Positions 16,618 through 24,684 of a stretch of 64,000 nt of DNA are shown one piece after another. The position numbers were made by a program, and so were the translations under genes. Positions within the stretch are counted from its first letter, which is position 1; each line of letters starts with the position of its first letter. This DNA comes from Streptomyces cinerochromogenes (GTDB taxonomy: Bacteria; Actinomycetota; Actinomycetes; Streptomycetales; Streptomycetaceae), in the NCBI RefSeq assembly GCF_014648635.1, contig NZ_BMRM01000017.1, positions 124,001 to 188,000 on the forward strand, given 5' to 3'. Below the pieces are notes generated by a model that had not been told where the DNA came from, made no database searches, and saw nothing but the letters and a program-made list of their open reading frames with translations.

Positions 16618-16926
16618 TCATCCGCCCGGCAGTTCCAGGTCGCTCTTGTTCAGCTCCTCGATGTTCACGTCCTTGAACGTCAGGACGCGCACCTGCTTGA
16701 CGAAGCGGGCCGGGCGATACATGTCCCAGACCCAGGCGTCGGCCATGGTGACCTCGAAGAACACCTCGCCCTGAACCGAGTGCACCTGCATCTCGTAGTC
16801 GTTGGTGAGGTAGAACCGCCGCTCGGTCTCGATCACGTATTTGAACAGACCGACGACATCTCGGTACTCCCGGTAGAGCTTCAGCTCCATCTCGGTCTCG
16901 TACTTTTCGAGGTCCTCGGCGCTCAT
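16618..16926 (-). CDS. DUF2469 family small protein
   Basis: A 102-residue acidic cytoplasmic protein, MSAEDLEKYETEMELKLYREYRDVVGLFKYVIETERRFYL and onwards, of the actinobacteria-specific DUF2469 family. It is almost invariant among actinobacteria and lies near yraN and rnhB in many genomes. A GGGG stretch precedes the ATG. Helical N-terminal and beta C-terminal parts are suggested by residue pattern, with tryptophans in the WVWDMYRPARFVKQ segment. Its function is unknown. It lies 106 bases upstream of yraN and 56 bases downstream of the Nudix gene. Confidence 0.93.
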   Translation of the reverse strand: MSAEDLEKYETEMELKLYREYRDVVGLFKYVIETERRFYLTNDYEMQVHSVQGEVFFEVTMADAWVWDMYRPARFVKQVRVLTFKDVNIEELNKSDLELPGG

Positions 16927-16982
16927 GGCATGTTCCCCTTCAGCCGTGCGATCCCCCCATTGTGCGCCAGTCCCGGGTGCCC

Positions 16983-17579
16983 TCAGACGATTTCCGTGTC
17001 GAGGGTCATGGGCCTGGCCGGGGGACCTTCGACGAGCAGCGTGCGCAGCAGCTCGGCGAGTCTGGTCGGATACACCGTCTCATGTGCCCGGGTCAGTTCC
17101 TGACACGTCCACCAGCGCGCTCCGGCGACGCTGCGCCGCTCCAGCTCCGTGAGCCCCGTCGCAGCCGTGGCCGTCTGGGTCGTACGGGCCAGGTAGTACC
17201 ACTCGTCCTGGTCCCAGCGGCGGCCCGCGAACGGGAACGAGCACCGCCGCCGCCAGAGCACCGGGCCGAGTTCGACATCGGTGATGCCGGTCTCCTCGGC
17301 GAGTTCCCGCAGGGCGGCCTCCTCGCGCGTCTCGGTGCCCTCCAGGCCGCCGCCCGGGGTGAACCACCAGTCGTCGGCCGGGTCGCCCGGCTCGTGGCCG
17401 TGCAGGAGCAGGATGCGGTCCTGGGGGTCGAGCAGCACCACCCGGGCCACCTTCCGCAGCCCGCCCTCACTCGCACCCTCGTCAGCCTCGTCAGCCGCGT
17501 CAGGGCCGGCGTACGACACACCGCCGTCGCCGGCGTCGCCGTACGGCCCCTCCGCCGGCCGTGCGGTCTCAGCGGGCAC
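16983..17579 (-). CDS. Nudix hydrolase
   Basis: Predicted pyrophosphohydrolase of 198 residues. A disordered acidic N-terminus of about 42 residues precedes a Nudix domain with a perfect box: GGLEGTETREEAALRELAEE followed by TGI, matching GX5EX7REUXEEXGU. The GTG start at 17579 overlaps the last 11 bases of sipZ, so translation is coupled. It is the last gene of the signal peptidase cluster, a position kept in Streptomyces. The substrate cannot be read from the sequence; the LLHGHEPG and WWFTPGGG context resembles 8-oxo-dGTP/ADP-ribose type enzymes. Confidence 0.92.
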   Translation of the reverse strand: MPAETARPAEGPYGDAGDGGVSYAGPDAADEADEGASEGGLRKVARVVLLDPQDRILLLHGHEPGDPADDWWFTPGGGLEGTETREEAALRELAEETGITDVELGPVLWRRRCSFPFAGRRWDQDEWYYLARTTQTATAATGLTELERRSVAGARWWTCQELTRAHETVYPTRLAELLRTLLVEGPPARPMTLDTEIV

Positions 17580-18354
17580 CGGCCGTCTCCGGGCGGGCGG
17601 TACGGGCGCGGGAGCGGTTCAGGCGGCTCGCGATCGGGCCGTAGGCGCCGCCGCCCAGGACCAGGACCGCGCCGACCACGGCCATCAGCTCGATCGTGCG
17701 CAGCGGACCGGGCTGGGAGAGGGCACCGAGCGTCTCGAAGCCGGTGGGCCGCTTGAGGGCGCCCTTCCAGGGCCAGACGACGGCCTCCACGCGGGCGGAC
17801 ACGGCGCTGCGCGAGACGGTGCCCCGGGCCGCGTCGGTGAGGTGGGCGGTGGAGTCCAGGGAGCCCTGGCGTTCGTCGCCGAGCAGGAACAGCCGGCCCT
17901 CCGGGACGGTCACCGTGCCGAAGTTCTTGATCTCGGCCAGGCTGCCCTCGGGCAGGTACGGCTCGTCGATCTGCTTGCCGTTGACGGTCAGCTTGCCGTT
18001 CGTGCAGCAGGAGACGGTGTCGCCGCCCACGGCGACCACGCGCTTGACCACCTTGGCGTTGCTGACCCAGGTCTTGTCCTCGAAGACGACCACGTCACCA
18101 CGGCGCACCTCGTCCCCGTCGACGCGCTGGGCGAGCACCCGGTCACCGGCGTCGATGGTGGGGGTCATGGAGCTGGTGGGCACGGTGTACGGCCGGTAGA
18201 CCAGCGCTCCCCAGGCGAACCCGCCGAGGAACAGCACCAGACCCAGCGCCATGGCCAGTCCGGACAGCCGCTGTCCGAGCCGGCTGCCGCCGGCCTGTGC
18301 CGTGCCGGTGCCGCCGCCCTGCGGGGCCGTACGCGTCATGCTCTCGCCACCCAT
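17569..18354 (-). CDS. sipZ: Type I signal peptidase SipZ
   Basis: Membrane-bound serine protease that removes Sec and Tat signal peptides. It is the fourth and most divergent of the cluster, 261 residues from MGGESMTRT (an ATG five codons later is also possible). An N-terminal membrane helix (LAMALGLVLFLGGFAWGALVY) precedes the catalytic serine in PTSSMTPTI. The lysine is in KVVKRVVAVGGDTV and LFLLGDERQGSLDS is the conserved box E. A C-terminal membrane helix, IELMAVVGAVLVLGGGAYG, gives a two-span topology unlike SipW. The gene symbol follows the S. lividans sipWXYZ order. Confidence 0.93.
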   Translation of the reverse strand: MGGESMTRTAPQGGGTGTAQAGGSRLGQRLSGLAMALGLVLFLGGFAWGALVYRPYTVPTSSMTPTIDAGDRVLAQRVDGDEVRRGDVVVFEDKTWVSNAKVVKRVVAVGGDTVSCCTNGKLTVNGKQIDEPYLPEGSLAEIKNFGTVTVPEGRLFLLGDERQGSLDSTAHLTDAARGTVSRSAVSARVEAVVWPWKGALKRPTGFETLGALSQPGPLRTIELMAVVGAVLVLGGGAYGPIASRLNRSRARTARPETAGAR

Positions 18355-18419
18355 GGGTCCGCACCCTACCCGGCGGTACCGGACAGGGGCAGCCCCTTCT
18401 TTCGCCGCCCGGCAGGCTC

Positions 18420-19397
18420 TTACCTGGTGCCGGCCGCCGACCGGTCCGTGCGCCGGCGCCGCCACACCGCCACCGGGAGGACCGCCGCGACGGCGATGCC
18501 CTGCGGGGCCGCCGTCAGGGGCGCCGCGGCGGAGGACTGCTGGTCGAGGCCGGGCTGGTCGAAGGTGTCCGGGATCGGCAGGGTGCCCCAGCGGTTGATC
18601 GGCCAGGCCTTGACGATCGCGCGGCCGACGACCTTGTCGACGGGAACCATGCCGTGGTTCCTGTCGGACTGGTTGTACCGGGAGTCGCGGGAGTTCTGAC
18701 GGTGGTCGCCCATCACCCAGATGTAGCCCTTGGGGACCTTGACCTTGAACTGGCCGCCCTGCTCGTCCACGCTGCACGGCGTGTTGCCCGGGTAGACGTA
18801 CGGCTCGTTCAGCGCCTTGCCGTTGACCTTCAGCGGGCCGCTGCCCTTGCACTCGACCGTGTCGCCGCCGACCCCGATCACCCGCTTGATCAGGTCCTTC
18901 TCCTCCGCCGACGGCATCAGGCCGATCCAGCTGAGAACCTTCTGCACCGGGTTCGGGGTGGGCGTCGGCTCACCCGCGAGCCAGTTGTCCGGGTCGTGGA
19001 AGACGACGACCTCGCCGCGCTCGGGCTTGGAGCCGAACCACGGGGTCAGCTTGTCGACCAGCACCCGGTCACCCTGCTGGAGGGTGTTCTGCATCGAGTC
19101 CGACGGGATCGAGAACGCCTGCACCAGGAAGGTCTTGATCAGCAGCGCCAGGACCAGCGCGATGCCGATCAGGATCGGCAGCTCCTTCCAGAAGGAGCGC
19201 GGCTTCCTCGGCCGGGCTGCCGTCCCGTCCGCGGCCGCGCTCGCGGTACGGGGCTGCTGCTCGCCCTCGTCGCCCGCGGCCGCGTCATTCCCGGAGGTCA
19301 TGGCCCCGTCCGGTACGGGAACGTCCGGTTCCACGGGGTGCCCGCGGTTCTCCTCGCCGTCGTGTCCCGACCGTGCGCCAACCGCCACATCCCCCAC
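18420..19397 (-). CDS. sipY: Type I signal peptidase SipY
   Basis: Third signal peptidase of the cluster, 325 residues. The GTG at 19397 has GAGGAG seven bases upstream and starts VGDVAVGARS; an ATG at 19301 (MTSGNDAAAG) is the alternative. A long charged cytoplasmic N-terminus leads to the membrane helix ELPILIGIALVLALLIKTFLV. The catalytic serine follows in IPSDSMQNTL and the lysine in DLIKRVIGVGGDTV. WVMGDHRQNSRDSR is the conserved GD motif. A C-terminal membrane helix follows. SipY is described as the main signal peptidase in S. lividans. With the GTG start it overlaps sipX by 113 bases. Confidence 0.93.
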   Translation of the reverse strand: MGDVAVGARSGHDGEENRGHPVEPDVPVPDGAMTSGNDAAAGDEGEQQPRTASAAADGTAARPRKPRSFWKELPILIGIALVLALLIKTFLVQAFSIPSDSMQNTLQQGDRVLVDKLTPWFGSKPERGEVVVFHDPDNWLAGEPTPTPNPVQKVLSWIGLMPSAEEKDLIKRVIGVGGDTVECKGSGPLKVNGKALNEPYVYPGNTPCSVDEQGGQFKVKVPKGYIWVMGDHRQNSRDSRYNQSDRNHGMVPVDKVVGRAIVKAWPINRWGTLPIPDTFDQPGLDQQSSAAAPLTAAPQGIAVAAVLPVAVWRRRRTDRSAAGTR

Positions 19398-20376
19398 GCC
19401 AACTCCTCACTCTGTGCCGCCGCCTGCCCCGTACACGGTGCAGGCCCACCACTCCCATAACGAGCGGGAGTTCCGCAGGGGTCGGGAGCTGGGTCATTCC
19501 GTTCCGGTTCTCGGAGGCAACCCTATGCGACGCCTGGGGAGCAGCGGCCGTCCCCGACACGGAGTCGGTGACGCTTGCGAAGGTTTTAGGTTCCTCCAGG
19601 CGCGTCCAGTGGCCGACCGGCCAGCCGATGACCATCGCCCGGCCGACCACCGAGTCCACGGAGACCGTGCCGCCGTAGGACGTGTTCTGGTGGAAGCGGG
19701 AGTCCGCGGAGTTGCCCCGGTGGTCGCCCATGACCCACAGCCGGCCCTTGGGGACGGTGATGTCGAAGGGCATGGTGGAGGGGGCGTCCCCCGGATAGAG
19801 GTAGTCGCCCTCGGTGAGGGGGACGCCGTTGACGGTGACGTGGCCCTGCGCGTCGCAGCACTTGACGTGGTCGCCGCCGACCCCGATGACCCGTTTGATC
19901 AGGTCCTTCTCGTTGTCGGACGGCAGCAGCCCGATGAAGGTGAGGCCTTCCTTGAGCTGCTTGACGACGACGGGGTCCTTCTTCTTGGTGGTCTGCTCGC
20001 CCTGGAGCCAGCCGCCCGGGTCGTGGAAGACGACGACGTCCCCGCGCTGCGGCTCGGAGCCGAACCACGGGGTGAACTTGTCGACCAGGACCCGGTCGCC
20101 GATGCGGATCGTCTGCTCCATGGATCCGGACGGGATCACGAAGGCCTGGACGAGGAACGTCTTCAGGACGAGCGCGATGAGCACGGCGACCCCGATCAGC
20201 AGCGGGATCTCCCGGACGGCCGACCGCCTGCGCTTCCGCTTGACCTTGCGCTGCAGTTTCCGCCGTTCCGCGCGCGTGCGGCCACCGCCGGGCGCGGAGG
20301 TGCGGCGGGCCCCGGTGGGCAGCAGGTTGTCGGCGGGCGTGGCGGGCACCCCGCGCGGTTTGCCGCGGTTACCCAT
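19285..20376 (-). CDS. sipX: Type I signal peptidase SipX, with extended basic tail
   Basis: Second signal peptidase, 363 residues from MGNRGKPRG. A basic N-terminus (ERRKLQRKVKRKRRRSA) precedes the membrane helix IPLLIGVAVLIALVLKTFLV. The catalytic serine is in IPSGSMEQTI, the lysine in DLIKRVIGVGGDHV, and WVMGDHRGNSADSR is box E. After a C-terminal hydrophobic stretch (PAELPLVMGVVGL) comes an Arg/Gly-rich tail of about 45 residues. The DNA for this tail is also the start of sipY in another frame. The ATG overlaps the sipW stop by eight bases, so sipW and sipX are coupled. Confidence 0.92.
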   Translation of the reverse strand: MGNRGKPRGVPATPADNLLPTGARRTSAPGGGRTRAERRKLQRKVKRKRRRSAVREIPLLIGVAVLIALVLKTFLVQAFVIPSGSMEQTIRIGDRVLVDKFTPWFGSEPQRGDVVVFHDPGGWLQGEQTTKKKDPVVVKQLKEGLTFIGLLPSDNEKDLIKRVIGVGGDHVKCCDAQGHVTVNGVPLTEGDYLYPGDAPSTMPFDITVPKGRLWVMGDHRGNSADSRFHQNTSYGGTVSVDSVVGRAMVIGWPVGHWTRLEEPKTFASVTDSVSGTAAAPQASHRVASENRNGMTQLPTPAELPLVMGVVGLHRVRGRRRHRVRSWRGGCGGWRTVGTRRRGEPRAPRGTGRSRTGRGHDLRE

Positions 20377-21070
20377 GGGCGGCCCCCGCGGGGGCGGCCG
20401 GCACGCGCGCGTAGGCGGCGGGGCGGGTCAGGCGTGTCCAGTGGCGGTAGGGCCACATGATCCAGTCGGCCCGGCCGATGACCTCGCCGACGGGGACCAT
20501 GCCGCCGCCGGGTGAACCGAGGTGGTCGCGGGAGTCGCTGGAGTCGCTGCGGTGGTCACCGAGGACGAAGAGGCGGCCCGGGGGCACGACGACGTCGAAG
20601 GGCACGCTGGAGGCGCTGTCCCCGGGATAGAGGAACGCCGTCTCGTCGACCGGCCGGCCGTTCACCTCGATCCTCCCGTTCTTGTCGCAGCACACCACAT
20701 GGTCTCCCCCCACACCGACCACCCGCTTGATGTAGTCGGCGTCCCCGAAATACCCGGTGCCGTCGAACACAACCACGTCACCGCGGCCGGGCCGGGCACC
20801 GAAACGGTACGCCAACTTGTTTACGAGGACGCGGTCCCCGATCCTCAATCCGCGCTCCATGGAACCGCTCGGAATCTCGAACGGCTGCACCACGAAGGCG
20901 TTCAGGAGCAGCAGGAACGCCAGACCGGCGATGAGGGTGAGGGTGATCCGGCCGCCCGGGAGCCAGTCGGCGACCCGCGACAGCAACGCGAAACGCGACC
21001 GGCCCTCCGCCCCCGGAGTACCGGGGTGGGAGGAGCGGTCGCGTTCCGTCTGCTGTGCTTCGGTGTCCAT
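20369..21070 (-). CDS. sipW: Type I signal peptidase SipW
   Basis: First signal peptidase of the cluster, 233 residues. The cytoplasmic N-terminus MDTEAQQTERDRSS leads to one membrane helix, ITLTLIAGLAFLLLLNAFVV. The catalytic serine lies in IPSGSMERGL, the lysine in DYIKRVVGVGGDHV and box E in FVLGDHRSDSSDSR. There is no second hydrophobic helix, so it has a single-span topology unlike its three paralogs. It lies 45 bases after rplS with a small hairpin between. The four genes probably form one or two transcripts that may begin with ribosomal-operon read-through. Confidence 0.93.
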   Translation of the reverse strand: MDTEAQQTERDRSSHPGTPGAEGRSRFALLSRVADWLPGGRITLTLIAGLAFLLLLNAFVVQPFEIPSGSMERGLRIGDRVLVNKLAYRFGARPGRGDVVVFDGTGYFGDADYIKRVVGVGGDHVVCCDKNGRIEVNGRPVDETAFLYPGDSASSVPFDVVVPPGRLFVLGDHRSDSSDSRDHLGSPGGGMVPVGEVIGRADWIMWPYRHWTRLTRPAAYARVPAAPAGAAHG

Positions 21071-21095
21071 CGGAGCCAGATGCTATCCGGCTCCG
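21071..21095 (-). promoter_or_regulatory. Small hairpin between rplS and sipW
   Basis: CGGAGCC at 21071-21077 pairs with GGCTCCG at 21089-21095 around an 11-base loop. It starts next to the sipW ATG, where the ribosome binding site should be. It may be a weak terminator for the rplS operon or may limit sipW translation. Confidence 0.4.
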
Positions 21096-21115
21096 CTGTG
21101 ACTCCGGGAAAGCGC

Positions 21116-21466
21116 TCAGCTCTCGCGCTTCTCCTTGATCTTCGCGGCCTTGCCGCGCAGATCACGGAGGTAGTACAGCTTGGCGCGGCGCACGTCACCC
21201 CGGGTGACCAGCTCGATCTTCTCGACGATCGGGGTGTGCACCGGGAAGGTGCGCTCGACGCCGACGGAGAACGAGACCTTGCGGACCGTGAAGGTCTCGC
21301 GGACACCGGAGCCCTGGCGGCGGATCACAACGCCCTTGAACTGCTGCACACGGGAGCGGTTGCCCTCGATGACGCGGACGTGGACGTTGACGGTGTCACC
21401 CGGGCGGAAGGCCGGGATGTCGCTGCGCAGCGACGCTTCGTCGACGGAGTCGAGCAGGTGAGACAT
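21116..21466 (-). CDS. rplS: 50S ribosomal protein L19
   Basis: Large-subunit protein at the 30S-50S interface, 116 residues from MSHLLDSVDEASLRSDIPAFRPGDTV. The conserved segments EGNRSRVQQFKGVVIRRQGSG and RTFPVHTPIVEKIELVTRGDVRRAKLYYLR are present in full. It is the last ribosomal gene of the rpsP-khpA-rimM-trmD-rplS order, separated from trmD by 136 bases. A GTG/ATG nine codons earlier gives a non-conserved extension and was rejected. Confidence 0.98.
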   Translation of the reverse strand: MSHLLDSVDEASLRSDIPAFRPGDTVNVHVRVIEGNRSRVQQFKGVVIRRQGSGVRETFTVRKVSFSVGVERTFPVHTPIVEKIELVTRGDVRRAKLYYLRDLRGKAAKIKEKRES

Positions 21467-21602
21467 TTCGTCTGCTTTCTTCGCTGATGCCACAGGTCAT
21501 CAACGGAAACTAGGGGTTCCAGGGGGACTGCCGTGCGGGTCGGGGCGAGCGTCGTGTCCCCCTGTGGCAGGGGCGCACGCCGGACGGGCGCACAACAGCG
21601 GC

Positions 21603-22436
21603 CTATTCTTCCACGCCCTCGGCCCGGCGCCAAAATCGGCCGTACGGCTCCCCCGCCGGGTCCGGTTCCCAGCCCAGGATGGAGAGCATCTCGCGGTCCT
21701 TCTTGTCGAAGGCCTTGGGGTCGCAACGCTCGATCAGGTCGGGCCGGTTGGCGGTCGTACGCCTGAGGGCCTCGTCGCGGCGCCAGCGGGCGATCCTGCC
21801 GTGGTGGCCGCTGAGCAGCACCTCGGGGATGTCCCGGCCGCGCCAGACGGGCGGCTTGGTGTACACGGGGCCTTCGAGGAGGCCGGCCATCGCGCCGGGC
21901 GCGAAGGAGTCGTCGCGGTGGGACTCGGCGTTGCCGAGCACGCCGGGCAGCAGCCGGGCCACGGCCTCGGTGACGACGAGGACGGCCGCCTCACCGCCGG
22001 CGAGGACGTAGTCGCCGATGGACACCTCGTACACCGGCATGCGGGTCGCGTACTCGTCCATGACCCGCCGGTCGATGCCCTCGTAGCGGGCCGGCGTGAA
22101 GATCAGCCAGGGGCGCTCGGACAGTTCGACGGCCAGTTCCTGGGTGAAGGGCCGGCCGCTCGGGGTGGGGACGATGAGCGCGGGGGCGTGGGCGCCCGTC
22201 TCGTAGCCGTCGGCGAGGACGGTGTCCAGGGCGTCACCCCAGGGATCGGTCTTCATGACCATGCCGGGGCCGCCGCCGTACGGCGTGTCGTCCACCGTGT
22301 TGTGCCGGTCGTACGTCCACGCGCGCAGGTCGTGCACCTGGACGTTGAGCTGCCCGCGCGCGCGTGCCTTGCCGACGAGGGAGACGTTCAGGGGCTCGAG
22401 GTACTCCGGGAAGATCGTGACGACGTCGAGCCTCAT
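21603..22436 (-). CDS. trmD: tRNA (guanine-N1-)-methyltransferase
   Basis: SPOUT-class enzyme that makes m1G37 in tRNA to prevent frameshifting. It has 277 residues from MRLDVVTIFPEYLEPL. The knot region contains LIFTPARYEGIDRRVMDEYATRMPVYEVSIGDYVLAGGEAA, the characteristic TrmD SAM-binding trefoil knot, with VPTPSGRPFTQ before it. The C-terminal DNA/RNA-clamp domain continues to a slightly extended tail, WRRAEGVEE. The ATG overlaps the rimM stop by four bases (ATGA). Confidence 0.97.
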   Translation of the reverse strand: MRLDVVTIFPEYLEPLNVSLVGKARARGQLNVQVHDLRAWTYDRHNTVDDTPYGGGPGMVMKTDPWGDALDTVLADGYETGAHAPALIVPTPSGRPFTQELAVELSERPWLIFTPARYEGIDRRVMDEYATRMPVYEVSIGDYVLAGGEAAVLVVTEAVARLLPGVLGNAESHRDDSFAPGAMAGLLEGPVYTKPPVWRGRDIPEVLLSGHHGRIARWRRDEALRRTTANRPDLIERCDPKAFDKKDREMLSILGWEPDPAGEPYGRFWRRAEGVEE

Positions 22437-22978
22437 GCGTCCTCATCCCTCGACGAGGCGATCTCGGCGCGGTCGTCGATCAGGCCCGGCGGGGGCGCGA
22501 TGACCGCCTTCTGCTCCTCCAGGTCGATCTCCGTGACGATCTCCTCCACGAAGGGGATCATCACCTCGCTGCCGTCGGGGCGCTCCACGATGAACAGGTC
22601 CTGCGTGGGCAGGTGCGAGATCTCGGTGATCCGGCCGACCTCCGTGCCGTCCTCGGTGACCACGTCGAGGTCGACCAGCTGGTGGTCGTAGTACTCGTCC
22701 TCGCCCTCGGGGAGTTCCTCCGGGTCCACCTCGGCGATCAGCAGGGTGTTGCGCAGGGCCTCGGCGGCGTTGCGGTCGGTGACGCCCTCGAAGCGCAGCA
22801 GGAGGCGGCCGCTGTGCACCCGCCCCGTCTCGATGGTCAGCGGTCCCGCGGAGGCGGGGTCCGTGGCGAGCACGGCGCCGGGCGCGAGCCTCAGCTCCGG
22901 CTCGTCGGTACGTACCTCGACGGTGACCTCGCCCTTGATGCCGTGGGCACGGCCGATCCGTGCGACTACCAGCTGCAC
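22433..22978 (-). CDS. rimM: 16S rRNA processing protein RimM
   Basis: 30S assembly factor that binds S19 and helps mature the 16S 3' domain. It has 181 residues from a GTG at 22978 (VQLVVARIGRAHGIKGEVTVEVRTDEP), with CAGGAGA upstream. The N-terminal barrel carries the GRAHGIKGEV signature. The PRC-barrel domain contains EYYDHQLVDLDVVTEDGTEVG and VERPDGSEVMIPFVEEIV. It ends with an acidic tail and overlaps trmD by four bases. Confidence 0.97.
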   Translation of the reverse strand: MQLVVARIGRAHGIKGEVTVEVRTDEPELRLAPGAVLATDPASAGPLTIETGRVHSGRLLLRFEGVTDRNAAEALRNTLLIAEVDPEELPEGEDEYYDHQLVDLDVVTEDGTEVGRITEISHLPTQDLFIVERPDGSEVMIPFVEEIVTEIDLEEQKAVIAPPPGLIDDRAEIASSRDEDA

Positions 22979-23027
22979 GTGTCCAATTCTCCTGTCATCT
23001 CCTGCCGGCGTCCTGCTCATACGACTG

Positions 23028-23062
23028 CGGGCCGGGGACGGCCAGTGGCCCTCCCCGGCCCG
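23028..23062 (-). promoter_or_regulatory. Hairpin between khpA and rimM
   Basis: A 10-base stem, CGGGCCGGGG / CCCCGGCCCG, encloses a second small stem (GGCC-AGT-GGCC). It lies 20 bases after khpA inside the ribosomal operon. A partial terminator or processing site that lowers rimM-trmD relative to rpsP would fit known differences in their expression in other bacteria, but that is inference. Confidence 0.5.
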
Positions 23063-23081
23063 AGCCGGTTGCGATGAAGCG

Positions 23082-23321
23082 TCAGCGGACGTGGTCCACG
23101 TCGACGAGGTCGACGCGGACACCGCGGCCGCCGATGGCGCCCACGACGGTGCGCAGGGCACGCGCGGTGCGGCCGTTGCGGCCGATCACCTTGCCGAGGT
23201 CGTCCGGGTGGACCCGGACCTCGAGCACGCGCCCGCGACGCAGGTTGCGCGAGGCGACCTGCACATCGTCAGGGTTGTCGACGATGCCCTTCACGAGGTG
23301 CTCAAGCGCCTCTTCGAGCAT
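23082..23321 (-). CDS. khpA: KH-domain RNA-binding protein KhpA
   Basis: A 79-residue single KH-domain protein with the RNA-binding loop GKVIGRNGRTARALRTVV near residues 42-58. It is placed between rpsP and rimM as in most Gram-positive bacteria. In streptococci KhpA pairs with KhpB (Jag) and affects cell elongation and RNA stability. It starts five bases after the rpsP stop, so it is translated from the same message. Confidence 0.95.
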   Translation of the reverse strand: MLEEALEHLVKGIVDNPDDVQVASRNLRRGRVLEVRVHPDDLGKVIGRNGRTARALRTVVGAIGGRGVRVDLVDVDHVR

Positions 23322-23326
23322 GCTGC

Positions 23327-23746
23327 TCAGGCCTCGGTCGACTGGGACTCGGCAGCCGCCTCGTCCTTCTTCTCAGCCTTCTTCTTCTGGGTGATGGCCT
23401 CACCCTTGCCCTCGTCCTCACCGGTGAAGGCCTCGAACGACGGACGGGCCGGCTTCGGCTCGGCGACGAGCAGCGGCGCGGGAGCCGGCTCGCCCTTGAA
23501 CTTCTGCCAGTCGCCCGTCTTCTTCAGGATGGCGAGCACGGGCTCGGTCGGCTGGGCGCCGACACCGAGCCAGTACGCCACACGCTCGGCGTCCACCTCG
23601 ATGACCGACGGGTTGTAGGTCGGGTGGTACTTGCCGATCTCCTCGATGGCCCGGCCGTCACGGCGGGTACGGGAGTCGGCGACGACGATGCGGTAGTGAG
23701 GCGAACGGATCTTGCCCAGACGCTTCAGCTTGATCTTGACTGCCAC
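23327..23746 (-). CDS. rpsP: 30S ribosomal protein S16
   Basis: Small-subunit protein S16 of 139 residues. The GTG at 23746 (VAVKIKLKRLGKIRSPHYRIVVADSRTRRDGR) has CAGGAGAA upstream. The conserved GKYHPTYNPSVIEVD and WLGVGAQPTEPV segments follow. About 50 residues of charged C-terminal tail, rich in Lys, Glu and Ala, extend past the usual S16 core, as in other actinobacteria. It is first in the rpsP-khpA-rimM-trmD-rplS operon. Confidence 0.97.
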   Translation of the reverse strand: MAVKIKLKRLGKIRSPHYRIVVADSRTRRDGRAIEEIGKYHPTYNPSVIEVDAERVAYWLGVGAQPTEPVLAILKKTGDWQKFKGEPAPAPLLVAEPKPARPSFEAFTGEDEGKGEAITQKKKAEKKDEAAAESQSTEA

Positions 23747-24053
23747 GGGAGTGGGTTCTCCTGGATTTGACGTGGTTGGGCACGGCGAGACGCCGCGTGG
23801 GGTTGCGGTACCCGAGTGCCCGATGGACGCGTCAGCCGGAGGAGAGAGGGGTCCTGTGCGGCTGTCGAGTACAGCTATCCATTGTGCCATACCCCGCGGG
23901 TCGCCTTCGGCCGAGGGTGCGCGAGCTGCGGCGGGGCAGGTTGCAGCGGCACCCGGCGTGGAGGTGAGGTCACGTCGGGTGCGCTGACCCGTGCTGTGGA
24001 GTTGCCGGCGGCAGCCCCGGCACCCACGAGATGCCGGTACGCGCGCGCCGCGC
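23747..24053. other. rpsP leader and promoter region
   Basis: About 307 bases between the SprT-like gene and rpsP, both on the minus strand, with no supported gene. It should contain the ribosomal operon promoter. On the minus strand ACAATGGATAGCTGTACT near 23870-23890 is the only lower-GC patch and may include a -10 element, but I see no matching -35 box. Confidence 0.4.
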
Positions 24054-24650
24054 CTACGCCGCCCCCACGACCTCCGGGATCCGGAAGGGCTTGCCGCAGC
24101 CGCCGCAGACGATGGGGGCCTGGGCCAGGACCGAGGGGACGACCCGGACGTTGCGGCCGCAGTCGCACACCGCCTTGACGCGGACGCCGCCACCGGAGGA
24201 GCCGTGCCGGGCGGCGGGGCCGCGGAAGGTGCGGGAGGTGTCGGCCGAGGTGGCCACCGTGTGGGCCTTCAGCGCGCGCTGCAGCCGCTCGATCGTCGGG
24301 CGGTAGCGCCGCTTCGCCTCGGCGTTGAGCGTGACCAGCGAGAAACCGCTGCTCGGGTGCGGCTCCTCGGGGTGGTCCAGGCCCAGCTCCTCGGCGATCG
24401 CGAGGAAACGACGGTTGTGGTAGCGGCCGGCCCGGGAGGTGTCCCGGATGCCGCGGGCGGCGGCGATGCCGTGGACTGCCTCATGGAGCAGCCGTTCGAA
24501 GGAGAGCTCGTGACCGCACGCGGACGACGACTCTCCGATCAGGGACTCTGGCGCGGCAAGGTCCGGCAGTTCGGGGTGGTACCGCTGGATGTCGGCCCAC
24601 GCCTGTGCCAGCTCTGCGGCGAGAACAGGTGGTGTCTGTGTCGTGCTCAC
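24054..24650 (-). CDS. SprT-like zinc protein
   Basis: A 198-residue protein with a zincin motif HEAVH at about 56-60 (FERLLHEAVHGIAAARG). RYHNRRFLAIAEELGL follows, the pattern of SprT-like proteins. A C-terminal zinc ribbon has the pairs CDCG (about 161) and CGGCG (about 183). SprT/Spartan domains in other organisms cut DNA-protein crosslinks; here the enzymatic role is inferred only. The GTG start at 24650 has no Shine-Dalgarno sequence. A promoter-like element ends nine bases upstream, so the mRNA may be leaderless. Confidence 0.82.
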   Translation of the reverse strand: MSTTQTPPVLAAELAQAWADIQRYHPELPDLAAPESLIGESSSACGHELSFERLLHEAVHGIAAARGIRDTSRAGRYHNRRFLAIAEELGLDHPEEPHPSSGFSLVTLNAEAKRRYRPTIERLQRALKAHTVATSADTSRTFRGPAARHGSSGGGVRVKAVCDCGRNVRVVPSVLAQAPIVCGGCGKPFRIPEVVGAA

Positions 24651-24658
24651 GTAATGAC

Positions 24659-24684
24659 AACGAGCGGGGGTGCCGCTGTGTTCC
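24659..24684 (-). promoter_or_regulatory. Candidate ECF/SigR-like promoter
   Basis: On the minus strand GGAAC (24680-24684) is followed after exactly 18 bases by GTT (24659-24661). This resembles the GGAAT-N18-GTT promoter of the thiol-stress sigma factor SigR and related ECF factors. The expected start of transcription falls within a few bases of the GTG at 24650, in agreement with the lack of a ribosome binding site. One -35 base differs from the SigR consensus. Confidence 0.35.
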
